A DNA stretch of 20,835 nucleotides from a virus. Positions 1 through 9,143 of the stretch are shown piece by piece. The position numbers were made by a program, and so were the translations under genes. Positions within the stretch are counted from its first letter, which is position 1; every line of letters begins with the position of its first letter. The stretch covers positions 1 to 20,835 of IMG/VR virus record IMGVR_UViG_3300048536_000809; one strand, given 5' to 3'. The notes under the pieces were generated by a model, which did no database searches, was not told the origin of the DNA, and saw only the letters and a list, made by a program, of their open reading frames with translations.

Positions 1-516
1 TTCATAATCAGACAATCTTTTATTATTTGTATTAAATACATAATTTTCAACAATATTTTTATTATCATCTAAAAAATATATCCTGAAAATGTGAGGCTTT
101 TGAAATCCTGTTGTAGTTGAAGTTCCTGGAAGACCTTCAGAAGGTGAACCATCAAACGCGACTACGTAGTCTGTTATTGAATTTATTGCTTTAGTCAAAC
201 TAACAGGAACAATATATTCTTCATAAGAATCATCGTTACTAAGATTTAAAACTAGTGGTATATTTTCATATCTGTATTGATTTGATATTTTTGGGTTGTT
301 TGAATTTAAAAATCTATTATTGATTTTGTCTATATTTAAAATATCATATTGCACAAATTTTCCTGTAGAAGACTTCTCAACACACACTTTAATATAACTT
401 GCTCTTTTAGAAATAGCTTTACTTTTATTTATTAAAAAAGTAAAGTATAAAAAGTCTTCATCTTTAACAACATCATTATCAACATTAAAATTTTTAATTA
501 TTTCATTTGTATTCAT
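1..516 (-). CDS. Tail-associated protein of unknown function, 3' end cut by window edge
   Basis: The minus-strand frame starts with ATG at 516 and stays open for 172 codons to base 1 without a stop, so the C-terminus lies outside the window. The start overlaps the stop of the upstream gene by one base (TAATG), which suggests translation by reinitiation; the Shine-Dalgarno sequence is weak. The protein begins MNTNEIIKNF and has alternating polar and hydrophobic stretches, for example YIKVCVEKSSTGKFVQYDIL near residues 41-60. This looks like beta-rich structural protein rather than an enzyme. A Ser/Thr/Gly-rich loop sits near residues 124-134. No family is recognised. Its place at the end of a baseplate/tail operon suggests a virion or tail-assembly role, which is inference from context only. 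Confidence 0.75.
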   Translation of the reverse strand, partial: MNTNEIIKNFNVDNDVVKDEDFLYFTFLINKSKAISKRASYIKVCVEKSSTGKFVQYDILNIDKINNRFLNSNNPKISNQYRYENIPLVLNLSNDDSYEEYIVPVSLTKAINSITDYVVAFDGSPSEGLPGTSTTTGFQKPHIFRIYFLDDNKNIVENYVFNTNNKRLSDYE

Positions 517-1526
517 TATTCAACAACCAATGTAAACATATTAACAAAGCTATAGTCATTATTTAAATTAAAATAATATCTCTTATTTTCTTCGTTTATT
601 TCTTCTTTTAAATTTCTTGTTAAAAATACTTTTCCTATTAAATAAATGTTCTTGAAATTATACTCTTTTGAATCGTAAAATTCACCTAAATGAACAAAAG
701 AAAGTTTTGACAAGTTAACAACATTATCAGTCGATGTTACTTTTTTGTGCATCTCAAAAAGATAAACGTCTTCGTCTAACATTTTTTCTTCGTTAAAAAT
801 ATATTCTAGTCTATGGATATTACTATCTGTAGAAATTTTATTAATAATATCAATAACAAAGTCTTCTTTATTTGTAAATTGCGGTATTTCATCATCAATA
901 TTTAAACTTTTAAAAATAATTTCAAATGGTCTATCTAAAAAAATATCTTCATTAAGGAAAAGACTTCCTCCACTAGAAACAGTAGGAGGCATAAATTTAT
1001 TTCTTGTTTTATCAATAAATCGTTTGTCGTTTTTAACGTAATCAATATTGCTTAACAAAGTTTTGTATGATTTAATTGTAGGATAAGATGAAGGTTTTTG
1101 ATGAAAGTCGAACTCGTCTTTTTCATCTTTAAAGTCAAAATTAATTTCTCTATTATCGTTTTCTGATTTTAAAACTTTATTGTCTAATAATTTTAAATCA
1201 ATTAGATAATCAGATGTTGTTCTGTTCGATTCTTTATTTATAAACAATATGTTATTATCTAATTGATCAAAAGATATAACAGAAGACAACGTATATTCAG
1301 GATTAATTATATTATTAACATTTACATCAACTTCAAAAGGTAAATAAGATGAAATATCAGATACTTTAAAGCTTTTTAAAGATTCGTAATCTTCGTTATA
1401 AACAATACTACTATCAGAAAAAGTGTAATATTTTAAATCAAGAGATCCTAAAGATAACTTATCTCTACCAAACTCAGTTAATTTATAATCAATAAGTCTT
1501 TTATCTTTTTCTAGAAAACCTGCCAT
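516..1526 (-). CDS. Phage structural protein of unknown function with LIDYxLTExGR N-terminal module
   Basis: 336 codons starting at ATG 1526, with an AAAGGA Shine-Dalgarno sequence about ten bases upstream. The first 45 residues (MAGFLEKDKRLIDYKLTEFG, then RDKLSLGSLDLKYYTFSDS) carry a pattern I recognise from many phage tail-operon proteins: a short Leu/Asp start, an LTxxGR turn, then a beta strand ending in FSDS. No biochemical role is established for that module to my knowledge. The rest is acidic and Asn/Lys-rich, with no enzyme motif, signal peptide or membrane segment. It lies 25 bases after the 1036-residue tail protein and overlaps the next gene by one base. A virion component or tail/baseplate accessory protein is the most likely role. 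The existence of the gene is certain; its function is not. Confidence 0.8.
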   Translation of the reverse strand: MAGFLEKDKRLIDYKLTEFGRDKLSLGSLDLKYYTFSDSSIVYNEDYESLKSFKVSDISSYLPFEVDVNVNNIINPEYTLSSVISFDQLDNNILFINKESNRTTSDYLIDLKLLDNKVLKSENDNREINFDFKDEKDEFDFHQKPSSYPTIKSYKTLLSNIDYVKNDKRFIDKTRNKFMPPTVSSGGSLFLNEDIFLDRPFEIIFKSLNIDDEIPQFTNKEDFVIDIINKISTDSNIHRLEYIFNEEKMLDEDVYLFEMHKKVTSTDNVVNLSKLSFVHLGEFYDSKEYNFKNIYLIGKVFLTRNLKEEINEENKRYYFNLNNDYSFVNMFTLVVE

Positions 1527-1551
1527 TTAATTATATTCCTTTACTAATATG

Positions 1552-4500
1552 TTAAGTATCTGAAAATATTATTTCACTTGAATTATAATAAGCATTTTTA
1601 TTCGTATTGTAACTTTTAATTAATTCACCTTCTTCTATAGAAAAATCTTCAAACGAAACACAAGAATTAAATTCACCACCTTCAATTCTAGCTGTAGGGT
1701 TTCCAAATGTTCCTAATTTATCTAAAGTAATTTTTATCTCAACTAAGTTTGTATGTAAACTTTCTTCAACAACTTCAGCAGTAACATTTAATTTAAAATC
1801 TATAACATTACTTGGATTACCAATTTGTTTTTGAATTTTATCGTTTATTTGATTAATACTTGAAGCAACTAAGTCTACAAAAGCTCTTTTTTGTATTTCT
1901 AAATCTGCTGGGTATATTTCATTTGATTTGATAAAAGCGTTGTAAATAGTTGGGTCGACTTCTGTTAATATAACTTTGTTGTTTTCTATTTCACTAAATA
2001 AATCAGAAACAGAATATCTTGGAGGATCTAATTCATCTATACCTTCACTTGTAATACCTAATGCTGAATCTGTTAACAAATAAATACTTATTGAATTTTG
2101 ACAATTATCAGTAATCTTAAATGTAAGTGAAGATTGACCTGATGTTTTTCCTGTCGTTGAAGACATAATTTTTTCTTTTAGATAGTTTGTGCCTTTAAAT
2201 TCGTTAATTTTATTAAAATTAAAAATTAATTTTCCTGATATTTTTGCTGGATTTTTTTGTTTAAAATATCCTGACATGAATCTTTTATTAATATTGAAAT
2301 ATTTACTTTTATCAAATTGATGAATTAAAGAATAATATAGCTTATCATTAGGCATTCCAAAATGATATTTGTTAAAATAATGTTTAATTGAATATTTTTT
2401 ACTATTTTCAGTAAAATAATCGTTTTCTGGTAAAGAAGAAGTATATTCACTATGAGGATAATTAACACCTGCTATAGAGCTAACAATATCAGGTTTACCA
2501 AAACTAGGTAGTTCAAAAAAATTACCTAACTTTATTTTATTTTGATTAGAATACTTATTTTTATTTATAAGAAAACCTGATTTTCCTATTATTTCTCTAT
2601 CATAAAAATTGTTATCTAAATAACCTAGATTACTTCCAACTTGGTCTACCAATTCTTTTTGAAAATAACCTATTTTTTTTGTATTTTTGTATTGTTTACT
2701 TTCTTTATTTAAAATTATTTTTTTATTCTTATCTTCTTGATAATGTCCTATTAAATGTATTTTAAAGGGGTAATCATTACTAGAACTAATTTTAACTAAA
2801 TCCTCACCTATTCTTATATTATTATTTTCCGGATAGTCTTCTTGACATTCAAAAGAATTACTTAAAGAAATACCTAGAACTAGATTATCACTTGGTAATA
2901 ATATATAACTACTTTCTTCATACATTTTTTCATTTAATATAACATTTTTATTGTTTACATCTAAAATGATTTCTTTGTTTGAAGTATTATTTAAATTTTC
3001 TGCAATTATTGATCTTCCTGATTTTAAAGATAAATTTGTTCTATCACTTGAAGGCTTTTCAGGATATAAATTAAAACTAGTAAACTTTGGAAGATTTTTA
3101 TTTTCATAATAATGTTTAACTGGAGCAACAATTTTAATCGATTCATTAGTATAAATACACTCTGAATCATTTGAAGAATTCAATAAAGAAGATTGTGATT
3201 TGTTGATTAATAAATCAACAGATTTCTCTATTTTTTCTAAGTTTATTATATGATTGTCTGGATTAGATTTACCTGAAGAATAATTTGCAATAGAAACAGA
3301 AGTTATAATATCTCTTTGTTGCGTTTCATAATGTCTTTTATCAATGTTTTGTATGTTATTTTTTTGTATATAATTACTATCATGAACAGAGTCTCCAAGA
3401 ACTGTTCCATGTAATTCCATGTCATTAATCTGCGATTGAGTAAAGTTTACATTTTGATCTTTGTTATTAGAAGTAAACACAGTGTCACCTTCGTAATTAA
3501 TAGGATCAATATTAATAAAGTTATTACTTCCATAATAAGTCTTTAATGAATTATCTAAATTAGAAGTATTTAATTTTCCTCTTTGATTAATTAAAAATAA
3601 GTTTACAAAGTTTATACAAGGAGTATTTCCTTGTCCATCAAGCAAAGAAACAGACCAATTTGACATTGTAAATTCTAAACAGACTTTTTCAATTACAAAA
3701 GGTTTTGAAATATAGTCTGACGCTTTTATTATATGTCTATCTTTTGCTGTGTATTTTGAATCAAATGGAAATCCAAAATTACTAATTGGTATTGTTCCAT
3801 AAGAAGATTTAATAATATTATCTGAAAGAGACTGATTTGATAAAATATCTTCATATACAGATACACTACTAAAACATATTGGCGAATTCTCAACAAAAGA
3901 ACCAACATCATTTTTATAATCACTTGAAATGTTACCTAAATAATCATGTGGCCCAAAATTATTTTTTATATACTCTGGATTATATAGATAAACAGTATTA
4001 CCATTAAAAGTATGATAAGAAGTCCCATCAGGAAATGTAACTTCTCTAGTATTACCTTTTTTACTAAAAGACAGATAAATATCACTATTATTTGATTTTT
4101 TTAAATCATAATCGATCGTAATTATATTATTTATTTCTGTTTTTTCTAAAACATCATTATCTTCTTTGAAAGTGCATGGCATATCTTCAAGATAATTTTC
4201 TTTAAGCATTCTATCATAAACATGAGGATTTTGTGTAAAAGTCTGTTGTTCAAATCCAGAAACACCAACTTGTGAATTATTACTATTAATTATTTCATAA
4301 AAAGGATATGTATTAGGAGTATTAACTATTTTAGACTTGTTATAAAAACCAATTTCAGTCAATATGTTATTACTAATATATTTTGACTCTATACCAGCTG
4401 TTGGTACTATATTTTTTTCTAAAAAATTAATAGTTCTGCTATCATGGAAAAAATATTCTCTTTTATCTAATTTAATGTCTGAGTGGATTAATTCATTATC

Positions 4501-4662
4501 AAAAAAACTAAAGCTTAACTCTGAGTCTTTTCTTTGTTTGTTAAAAGATTGAGTTACTATTCCTGATTTTATTGTATGATGATTATCATTATGATTAACA
4601 GACAGACTTGATCCACCAAATTTACTATACCCTATTGAATTAAATTTTGTTCTATACTTCAT
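1552..4662 (-). CDS. Large tail structural protein of unknown function (1036 aa)
   Basis: 1036 codons from ATG 4662, overlapping the upstream stop by one base (TAATG), with a GGAAG Shine-Dalgarno sequence about ten bases upstream. The N-terminus (MKYRTKFNSIGYSKFGGSSL) is basic and Gly/Ser-rich. Residues about 254-362 form the most family-like part: a CFSSVSVYED element, then FGFPFDSKYTA, then DYISKPFVIEKVCLEF. I associate this order of motifs with phage tail proteins of beta-sandwich type, but cannot name a function. Residues 380-850 are low-complexity, Asn/Ser/Lys-rich and repeatedly aromatic. The last 170 residues (from about 865) look like a separate folded domain, with an amphipathic helix around QKRAFVDLVASSINQINDKI. 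There is no catalytic motif. An adhesin- or fibre-connector-like virion protein is plausible. Confidence 0.8.
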   Translation of the reverse strand: MKYRTKFNSIGYSKFGGSSLSVNHNDNHHTIKSGIVTQSFNKQRKDSELSFSFFDNELIHSDIKLDKREYFFHDSRTINFLEKNIVPTAGIESKYISNNILTEIGFYNKSKIVNTPNTYPFYEIINSNNSQVGVSGFEQQTFTQNPHVYDRMLKENYLEDMPCTFKEDNDVLEKTEINNIITIDYDLKKSNNSDIYLSFSKKGNTREVTFPDGTSYHTFNGNTVYLYNPEYIKNNFGPHDYLGNISSDYKNDVGSFVENSPICFSSVSVYEDILSNQSLSDNIIKSSYGTIPISNFGFPFDSKYTAKDRHIIKASDYISKPFVIEKVCLEFTMSNWSVSLLDGQGNTPCINFVNLFLINQRGKLNTSNLDNSLKTYYGSNNFINIDPINYEGDTVFTSNNKDQNVNFTQSQINDMELHGTVLGDSVHDSNYIQKNNIQNIDKRHYETQQRDIITSVSIANYSSGKSNPDNHIINLEKIEKSVDLLINKSQSSLLNSSNDSECIYTNESIKIVAPVKHYYENKNLPKFTSFNLYPEKPSSDRTNLSLKSGRSIIAENLNNTSNKEIILDVNNKNVILNEKMYEESSYILLPSDNLVLGISLSNSFECQEDYPENNNIRIGEDLVKISSSNDYPFKIHLIGHYQEDKNKKIILNKESKQYKNTKKIGYFQKELVDQVGSNLGYLDNNFYDREIIGKSGFLINKNKYSNQNKIKLGNFFELPSFGKPDIVSSIAGVNYPHSEYTSSLPENDYFTENSKKYSIKHYFNKYHFGMPNDKLYYSLIHQFDKSKYFNINKRFMSGYFKQKNPAKISGKLIFNFNKINEFKGTNYLKEKIMSSTTGKTSGQSSLTFKITDNCQNSISIYLLTDSALGITSEGIDELDPPRYSVSDLFSEIENNKVILTEVDPTIYNAFIKSNEIYPADLEIQKRAFVDLVASSINQINDKIQKQIGNPSNVIDFKLNVTAEVVEESLHTNLVEIKITLDKLGTFGNPTARIEGGEFNSCVSFEDFSIEEGELIKSYNTNKNAYYNSSEIIFSDT

Positions 4663-5585
4663 TAATCTATTCTTCCATAATATGCTAAAGAATCTATACC
4701 ATTTGATAAAGAATAGTCACAATCTATCCCTCTAGAAGAATATAAGGTAGATTCTTTTATAGCCTTATTTTTATCTCTTATTGACAATATTTTATTATTT
4801 ATAGATTCACTTGTAAACTTATATCTATTTTGTTTAGAGTCAATCTGATGATTATTTACTTTTTGTGTTCTATCAAAAAAAGGATTTACTTTTTGTTCTT
4901 TGTATGCAAAATATCTTACTTCACTTGATATTATATTTTTCTTTTTTGTAATAACCGTGTTTGTTGTTATTCCAGAAATAGGATTAACACTTTTTATTAT
5001 TTTATCTATAACTATTTTATCTTTTTCTGAATGTATGAAACTAGAAATAATATCATCTTCATAATGTGATACTGTATCGTCTATCTTTTCTGTTTTATCA
5101 TCTATTCTTAATATTTCTCCAAAAGAATTTTTTGAATTACCTAAAGAGTTACTTTTAAATCCTTTTAAATTATCAATATATGTTTGGTTCATTTGTATTT
5201 TACTGACATTAGAAAACACATCCAATCTATTAGTTAAAGTAAAAAAATTATCGTAATTAAAAGAAAAAGGATAATCTACAATATCATCTAATGAATCAAA
5301 TCCCGCATATTTCCTTGTAGACAAAATATTTCTTTCAACAAAACCATTATCTTTTCTGAATGTGTCTATTCCTAATTTTATCTTTGTGATAGTATTTTTA
5401 ACCTTAACTAATTTTCTGTCCCCAAAATCTAAAAAAGGATTAAAAACTTGAGTCTCTTGAAACATCTCCTTATATTTTTCTTCTGTTACATACTCACAGT
5501 TAGTATCAATTAAAGATTTAGATCTTTTAAAATTAAATTTAAATTCTTTTCTATTTTGTCTTTCTTCAAATCTAGAATCACTCAT
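4662..5585 (-). CDS. Tail-operon protein of unknown function (307 aa)
   Basis: 307 codons from ATG 5585, 12 bases after the stop of the 1181-residue tail protein, with a weak AGAAAG Shine-Dalgarno sequence. The protein is very polar and lysine-rich. It starts MSDSRFEERQNRKEFKFNFK and ends with a Tyr/Ser/Asp-rich tail (YSSRGIDCDYSLSNGIDSLA). Two short NPFxD/F elements are visible (NPFLDF near residue 49 and NPFFDR near residue 234), spaced like possible docking peptides. There is no transmembrane segment, coiled coil of note, or enzyme motif. It sits between two giant tail proteins and is translationally coupled to the next gene by a one-base overlap. That suggests a connector, chaperone or minor virion protein. 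I do not recognise its family. Confidence 0.75.
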   Translation of the reverse strand: MSDSRFEERQNRKEFKFNFKRSKSLIDTNCEYVTEEKYKEMFQETQVFNPFLDFGDRKLVKVKNTITKIKLGIDTFRKDNGFVERNILSTRKYAGFDSLDDIVDYPFSFNYDNFFTLTNRLDVFSNVSKIQMNQTYIDNLKGFKSNSLGNSKNSFGEILRIDDKTEKIDDTVSHYEDDIISSFIHSEKDKIVIDKIIKSVNPISGITTNTVITKKKNIISSEVRYFAYKEQKVNPFFDRTQKVNNHQIDSKQNRYKFTSESINNKILSIRDKNKAIKESTLYSSRGIDCDYSLSNGIDSLAYYGRID

Positions 5586-5597
5586 TTATAAATCTTT

Positions 5598-8500
5598 CTA
5601 TACTTTTTTAATTAAAGAGTTTTCTAAGAACTCTATAGAATCATCATATCTAAATTTGCTATTTTGTCTTCTATAATCTTGATAATTATATAAATCTGAG
5701 TTTGAAACTGAGATACGACTATCTGAGTTTTTATATTGATACTTATTTCTTTCTAAAATATGTGACTCATATACAAAATTAAATCCTAAATAGTTAACTC
5801 GAGATGGTATTGCTTCATATAATAAGTCTTCTAGAATATTATCAAAATATTTATATACCTGATATAACATATTAAAATTGATTTCTTCTCTCGGTTTTAT
5901 TCTCTTAAAGTAATCGTCTCTTAACTTAGAAAAATCTAAATAATCTTGTTCATAAAGATAACTAGAAATTGACAACTTATCAGTAAAATAATCATTAATT
6001 GATATAAGCTTTGATATATCTTGATTTAAAAAATGAACAGCAGAAAAATCAATGTATAATCTTTGATCGTCATGATATAAATATTCTGGATGGTGTTGTG
6101 AAGAAAAACTTAAATTGTAATTTTTATATTGATCTTTAATTGAGTCACTTTCAAAAGAATTTATATAAATCTTATTAGAATTACTAGGTGAATCTATTTC
6201 ATAATTTTGTTTAAAAAGTATCAAATCATCAGCAGAAAATATATTTTCACTATTAATGTTACCGTCTGTAAGAAGATCACTACCTACATAAAGATAAGAT
6301 TTTAAATCTGTTTCATTTTCAACTTTTGATAAATCACTAATATAATTAAATAGTTCATTTGAATCTTGATATTCTTGATTAATATTTTCACTTAAATCGA
6401 TATTTATGTAAAGATTATCAACAGACATATTATCTGTTTTTTCTCCAATGAATTGTATATCTTTAGACTTATTTCTTAATATATCATTATGTAAGTACTT
6501 ATCATATAATCTAATTTGGCTTATCTTGCCTTGAAAAGAAGTTTCATAAGATAAACCATCAATCTCAATACTTCTTACTGTATCTTTATATTTATAATCT
6601 CCACATGAAATTTGATAAATATTTGTTTGACCACCAGCATCTTCATAATTTAAAGATGTTTTTATCTTAATATTTTTATTATATGAGTAAGACAATTGAC
6701 CTATTGGAGATACATCAAGCTGATATTCATAAATGTCTTTTGAATCAATATACTTTTTCCTTAAACAAATATAGTATGTATAGCCATTTAATAGATTAAT
6801 ATTTTCTATTGTTTCTTTTAGAACTGTATTGTTATTTAAATTTTCAATATTTAAATAAAGATCTAAATCTCCAAAGTCTACTTCTTTATTTTTTCTATTA
6901 AACACAACATTAATATAAGGATTATCATGTTGTCCAGAAATGATAGTTCTGTCTATTCTAAAAAGTGACTGGCTATTATTAAACATTTTAACTTTTGACT
7001 TATCAAAGTTGAAATAAAATTCAAAAGTCCAGTTTTTTTCAAAACTGTTTATTTGACTATTAAACTTCGTCTTTCGAAACCTTTCAGTCTTAAAATAGAT
7101 TTTATTTAATGCATTACCCGTATTGTTATAAGTTGTAGTATCAAACTTTTTACTGTGTCGATTAAAATCAATAAATTTTATTTTTTGCCTACTTGAACAA
7201 AATTGATTATTTATATTTAATCTATTTTGCCCATTTAACTCTTTTATCTTTATAAACTTATTGGACTCTAAACCGAAAGAATTAAAAACAGAATTTATGC
7301 TTCTTACAGTTCCTTTTGACATAAGATAATCTTTTGAATTTAGTAAAAACCTTTTCCAAAGAATATTTTGTATTTGTCTTATACTTAATGTTGACATAAC
7401 TTCTTCGTAAGACAAATTTTTATTATCAAGTTTTTCTTTTAAAGGAAATGCATATAACTCTCTAAATTTAAAACCCATTTGATTTAATGCTAATGGTAAG
7501 ATTACACCATCAATTTTTTTATTTTTATTAATTTTATCATAATCAAAACTCAATAATTCCGTAAAATTGTCTATATACATTTTTATTTGATCAAAAAATC
7601 TTGCCCAAATAGAGATGAGTTTAATCAACTCTTGATTTATAGATCTTTCAGTACCAATTACATTAGATTGACTTTTTACTTTATCGCTGATATATGTTTC
7701 GCTAATATTGTCATAATCAGATCCTTCTAGAAAAATATTTTTAGGAAAAAGTTTCCAGAAAGAGTTTGGATTAATTAAGTCATATTCTTTAGCAGAATCT
7801 AATAATATAGTTTTTTGGTCGTGTGAATGTACTGAAAATAGAATAGGATTTAAATTATCTTTTTCATATTTTAATGGAATATCAATGGCTTCTTCGGCAT
7901 TAAATACAATCCCATTTCTTTCATAATTATCGATAATAGAAAATATATTATTTACATTATCAGCAGAGGTAACAGACTTTAATTCGCCATGTAATTTGTT
8001 TCCAGAGTAATCCAATACAATATGATTATTAGAGTATATACCAGATGGTTCATTTAATCTTAAATAAAGTTTTAAATTTTCTTGTGAATGTATATTTTCA
8101 TCTTTAAATTTTAATATGTCTTTAAAATCTCTATCTTTTCCAGAGAAAAACCTAAACTCATCAATTAGACCAACAAACCCTCCAGTAAAACTAACGTTAA
8201 CGCTGTTGTTAAGGTTATAAATTATCTTAGAAGAATTACCTATATATACTTTTGAGTTTTTAAATTCCTGGCTAGAAAAATTTAAATTTAAACTATTTAT
8301 ATTACCAATTATAGTAACGTCTGAAGAAGATTTATTTATTTCTTTTCCATTAACATATAAATGAAAACTATTTTCAAGTAAATCATTTTTTACTTCAAAA
8401 CAAATATGTTGGAATTTTTCTAATTTTATTTTAAAAGTAAACTCAAAATAATTTTGATCACTTGTCATTATAAATGATATATCACATGTATCATTAATTG

Positions 8501-9143
8501 AATTATGATTTTTTGCTTTTATAAAAAATCCTTCATTATTTCCATATTTTTCAAAAATACATACACTTGGACTTATACCCCCACCAAGAGAAATATTATT
8601 TGGATATATCCAGAAATCAAAAGAAAAAGATTTACCATTAGGGTTAAAGTTATCTAAAAAAGATTTTCCTTTATAATCGTTTAACAAACTTCCTTTTGAA
8701 TCATTTATAACAATTGACTTGTTACCGTCGAATTGCATATAATTTCTTGATTTATTTACTTTGTTGTCTAAAATATATTTTGTAAATCCATCAAGTTTCT
8801 TAAGGTATTGACTTACTTGAAATCTTGATTTATCATATGGAAATTCATTTATTGATTTATCAAAAGCAAAATTAACTTTTTCTACAGCAGAGTCAAAAAA
8901 CACATGTTCAGCAAAATTTTCATAATCAATACTTTCAATTTGCTGTGTGCTTATAAAACCATCATATCCATCTATTCTTTCAAAAAACTCTGTTTCATTA
9001 TTAAGATAAAGATCTATAAAAGTTCTAAAATCAGAATTTTCTAATAGATTTTTTGAAGTAACAAAATTACTATGAGATTTTCTCTTGTTAGTATTTTGTA
9101 GTGTATTTGCAATATCTGATTTAGAGGAAATTAAATTTGTCAT
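5598..9143 (-). CDS. Giant tail/baseplate protein with two LamG-like domains and a P2 gpI-like segment (1181 aa)
   Basis: 1181 codons from ATG 9143, overlapping the upstream stop by one base (TAATG), with AAGG eight to nine bases upstream. Residues about 135-390 read as a concanavalin/LamG jelly roll: SFSFDFWIYP near 172, HLYVNGKEI at 261-269, GFVGLIDEFRFF at 322-333, then LKLYLRLNEPSG and VLDYSGNKLHG. A second, similar fold lies at about 676-895 (NWTFEFYFNF at 704-713, GKISQIRLYDKYL at 872-884). Between them, residues about 490-640 are helical and contain LMSKGTVRSINSVFNSFGL (607-625), the pattern seen in P2 gpI-type baseplate proteins. The C-terminus has EAIPSRVN and ESHILERNK (1110-1134), also familiar from phage tail proteins. 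LamG-type folds usually bind glycans or proteins. The combined layout suggests a baseplate protein that carries adsorption domains. The domain calls are by eye. Confidence 0.75.
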   Translation of the reverse strand: MTNLISSKSDIANTLQNTNKRKSHSNFVTSKNLLENSDFRTFIDLYLNNETEFFERIDGYDGFISTQQIESIDYENFAEHVFFDSAVEKVNFAFDKSINEFPYDKSRFQVSQYLKKLDGFTKYILDNKVNKSRNYMQFDGNKSIVINDSKGSLLNDYKGKSFLDNFNPNGKSFSFDFWIYPNNISLGGGISPSVCIFEKYGNNEGFFIKAKNHNSINDTCDISFIMTSDQNYFEFTFKIKLEKFQHICFEVKNDLLENSFHLYVNGKEINKSSSDVTIIGNINSLNLNFSSQEFKNSKVYIGNSSKIIYNLNNSVNVSFTGGFVGLIDEFRFFSGKDRDFKDILKFKDENIHSQENLKLYLRLNEPSGIYSNNHIVLDYSGNKLHGELKSVTSADNVNNIFSIIDNYERNGIVFNAEEAIDIPLKYEKDNLNPILFSVHSHDQKTILLDSAKEYDLINPNSFWKLFPKNIFLEGSDYDNISETYISDKVKSQSNVIGTERSINQELIKLISIWARFFDQIKMYIDNFTELLSFDYDKINKNKKIDGVILPLALNQMGFKFRELYAFPLKEKLDNKNLSYEEVMSTLSIRQIQNILWKRFLLNSKDYLMSKGTVRSINSVFNSFGLESNKFIKIKELNGQNRLNINNQFCSSRQKIKFIDFNRHSKKFDTTTYNNTGNALNKIYFKTERFRKTKFNSQINSFEKNWTFEFYFNFDKSKVKMFNNSQSLFRIDRTIISGQHDNPYINVVFNRKNKEVDFGDLDLYLNIENLNNNTVLKETIENINLLNGYTYYICLRKKYIDSKDIYEYQLDVSPIGQLSYSYNKNIKIKTSLNYEDAGGQTNIYQISCGDYKYKDTVRSIEIDGLSYETSFQGKISQIRLYDKYLHNDILRNKSKDIQFIGEKTDNMSVDNLYINIDLSENINQEYQDSNELFNYISDLSKVENETDLKSYLYVGSDLLTDGNINSENIFSADDLILFKQNYEIDSPSNSNKIYINSFESDSIKDQYKNYNLSFSSQHHPEYLYHDDQRLYIDFSAVHFLNQDISKLISINDYFTDKLSISSYLYEQDYLDFSKLRDDYFKRIKPREEINFNMLYQVYKYFDNILEDLLYEAIPSRVNYLGFNFVYESHILERNKYQYKNSDSRISVSNSDLYNYQDYRRQNSKFRYDDSIEFLENSLIKKV

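Noticed and set aside
3729-3923. 64-codon open frame on the minus strand in another phase
   Set aside because: It lies wholly inside the 1036-residue tail gene in a shifted frame and encodes a low-complexity Leu/Ile-rich peptide, as expected by chance in AT-rich DNA.
5840-5860. TATAAATA late promoter match on the minus strand inside the 1181-residue gene
   Set aside because: It is deep inside a coding region near its 3' end, and exact matches of this AT-only octamer are expected by chance in DNA of this composition.
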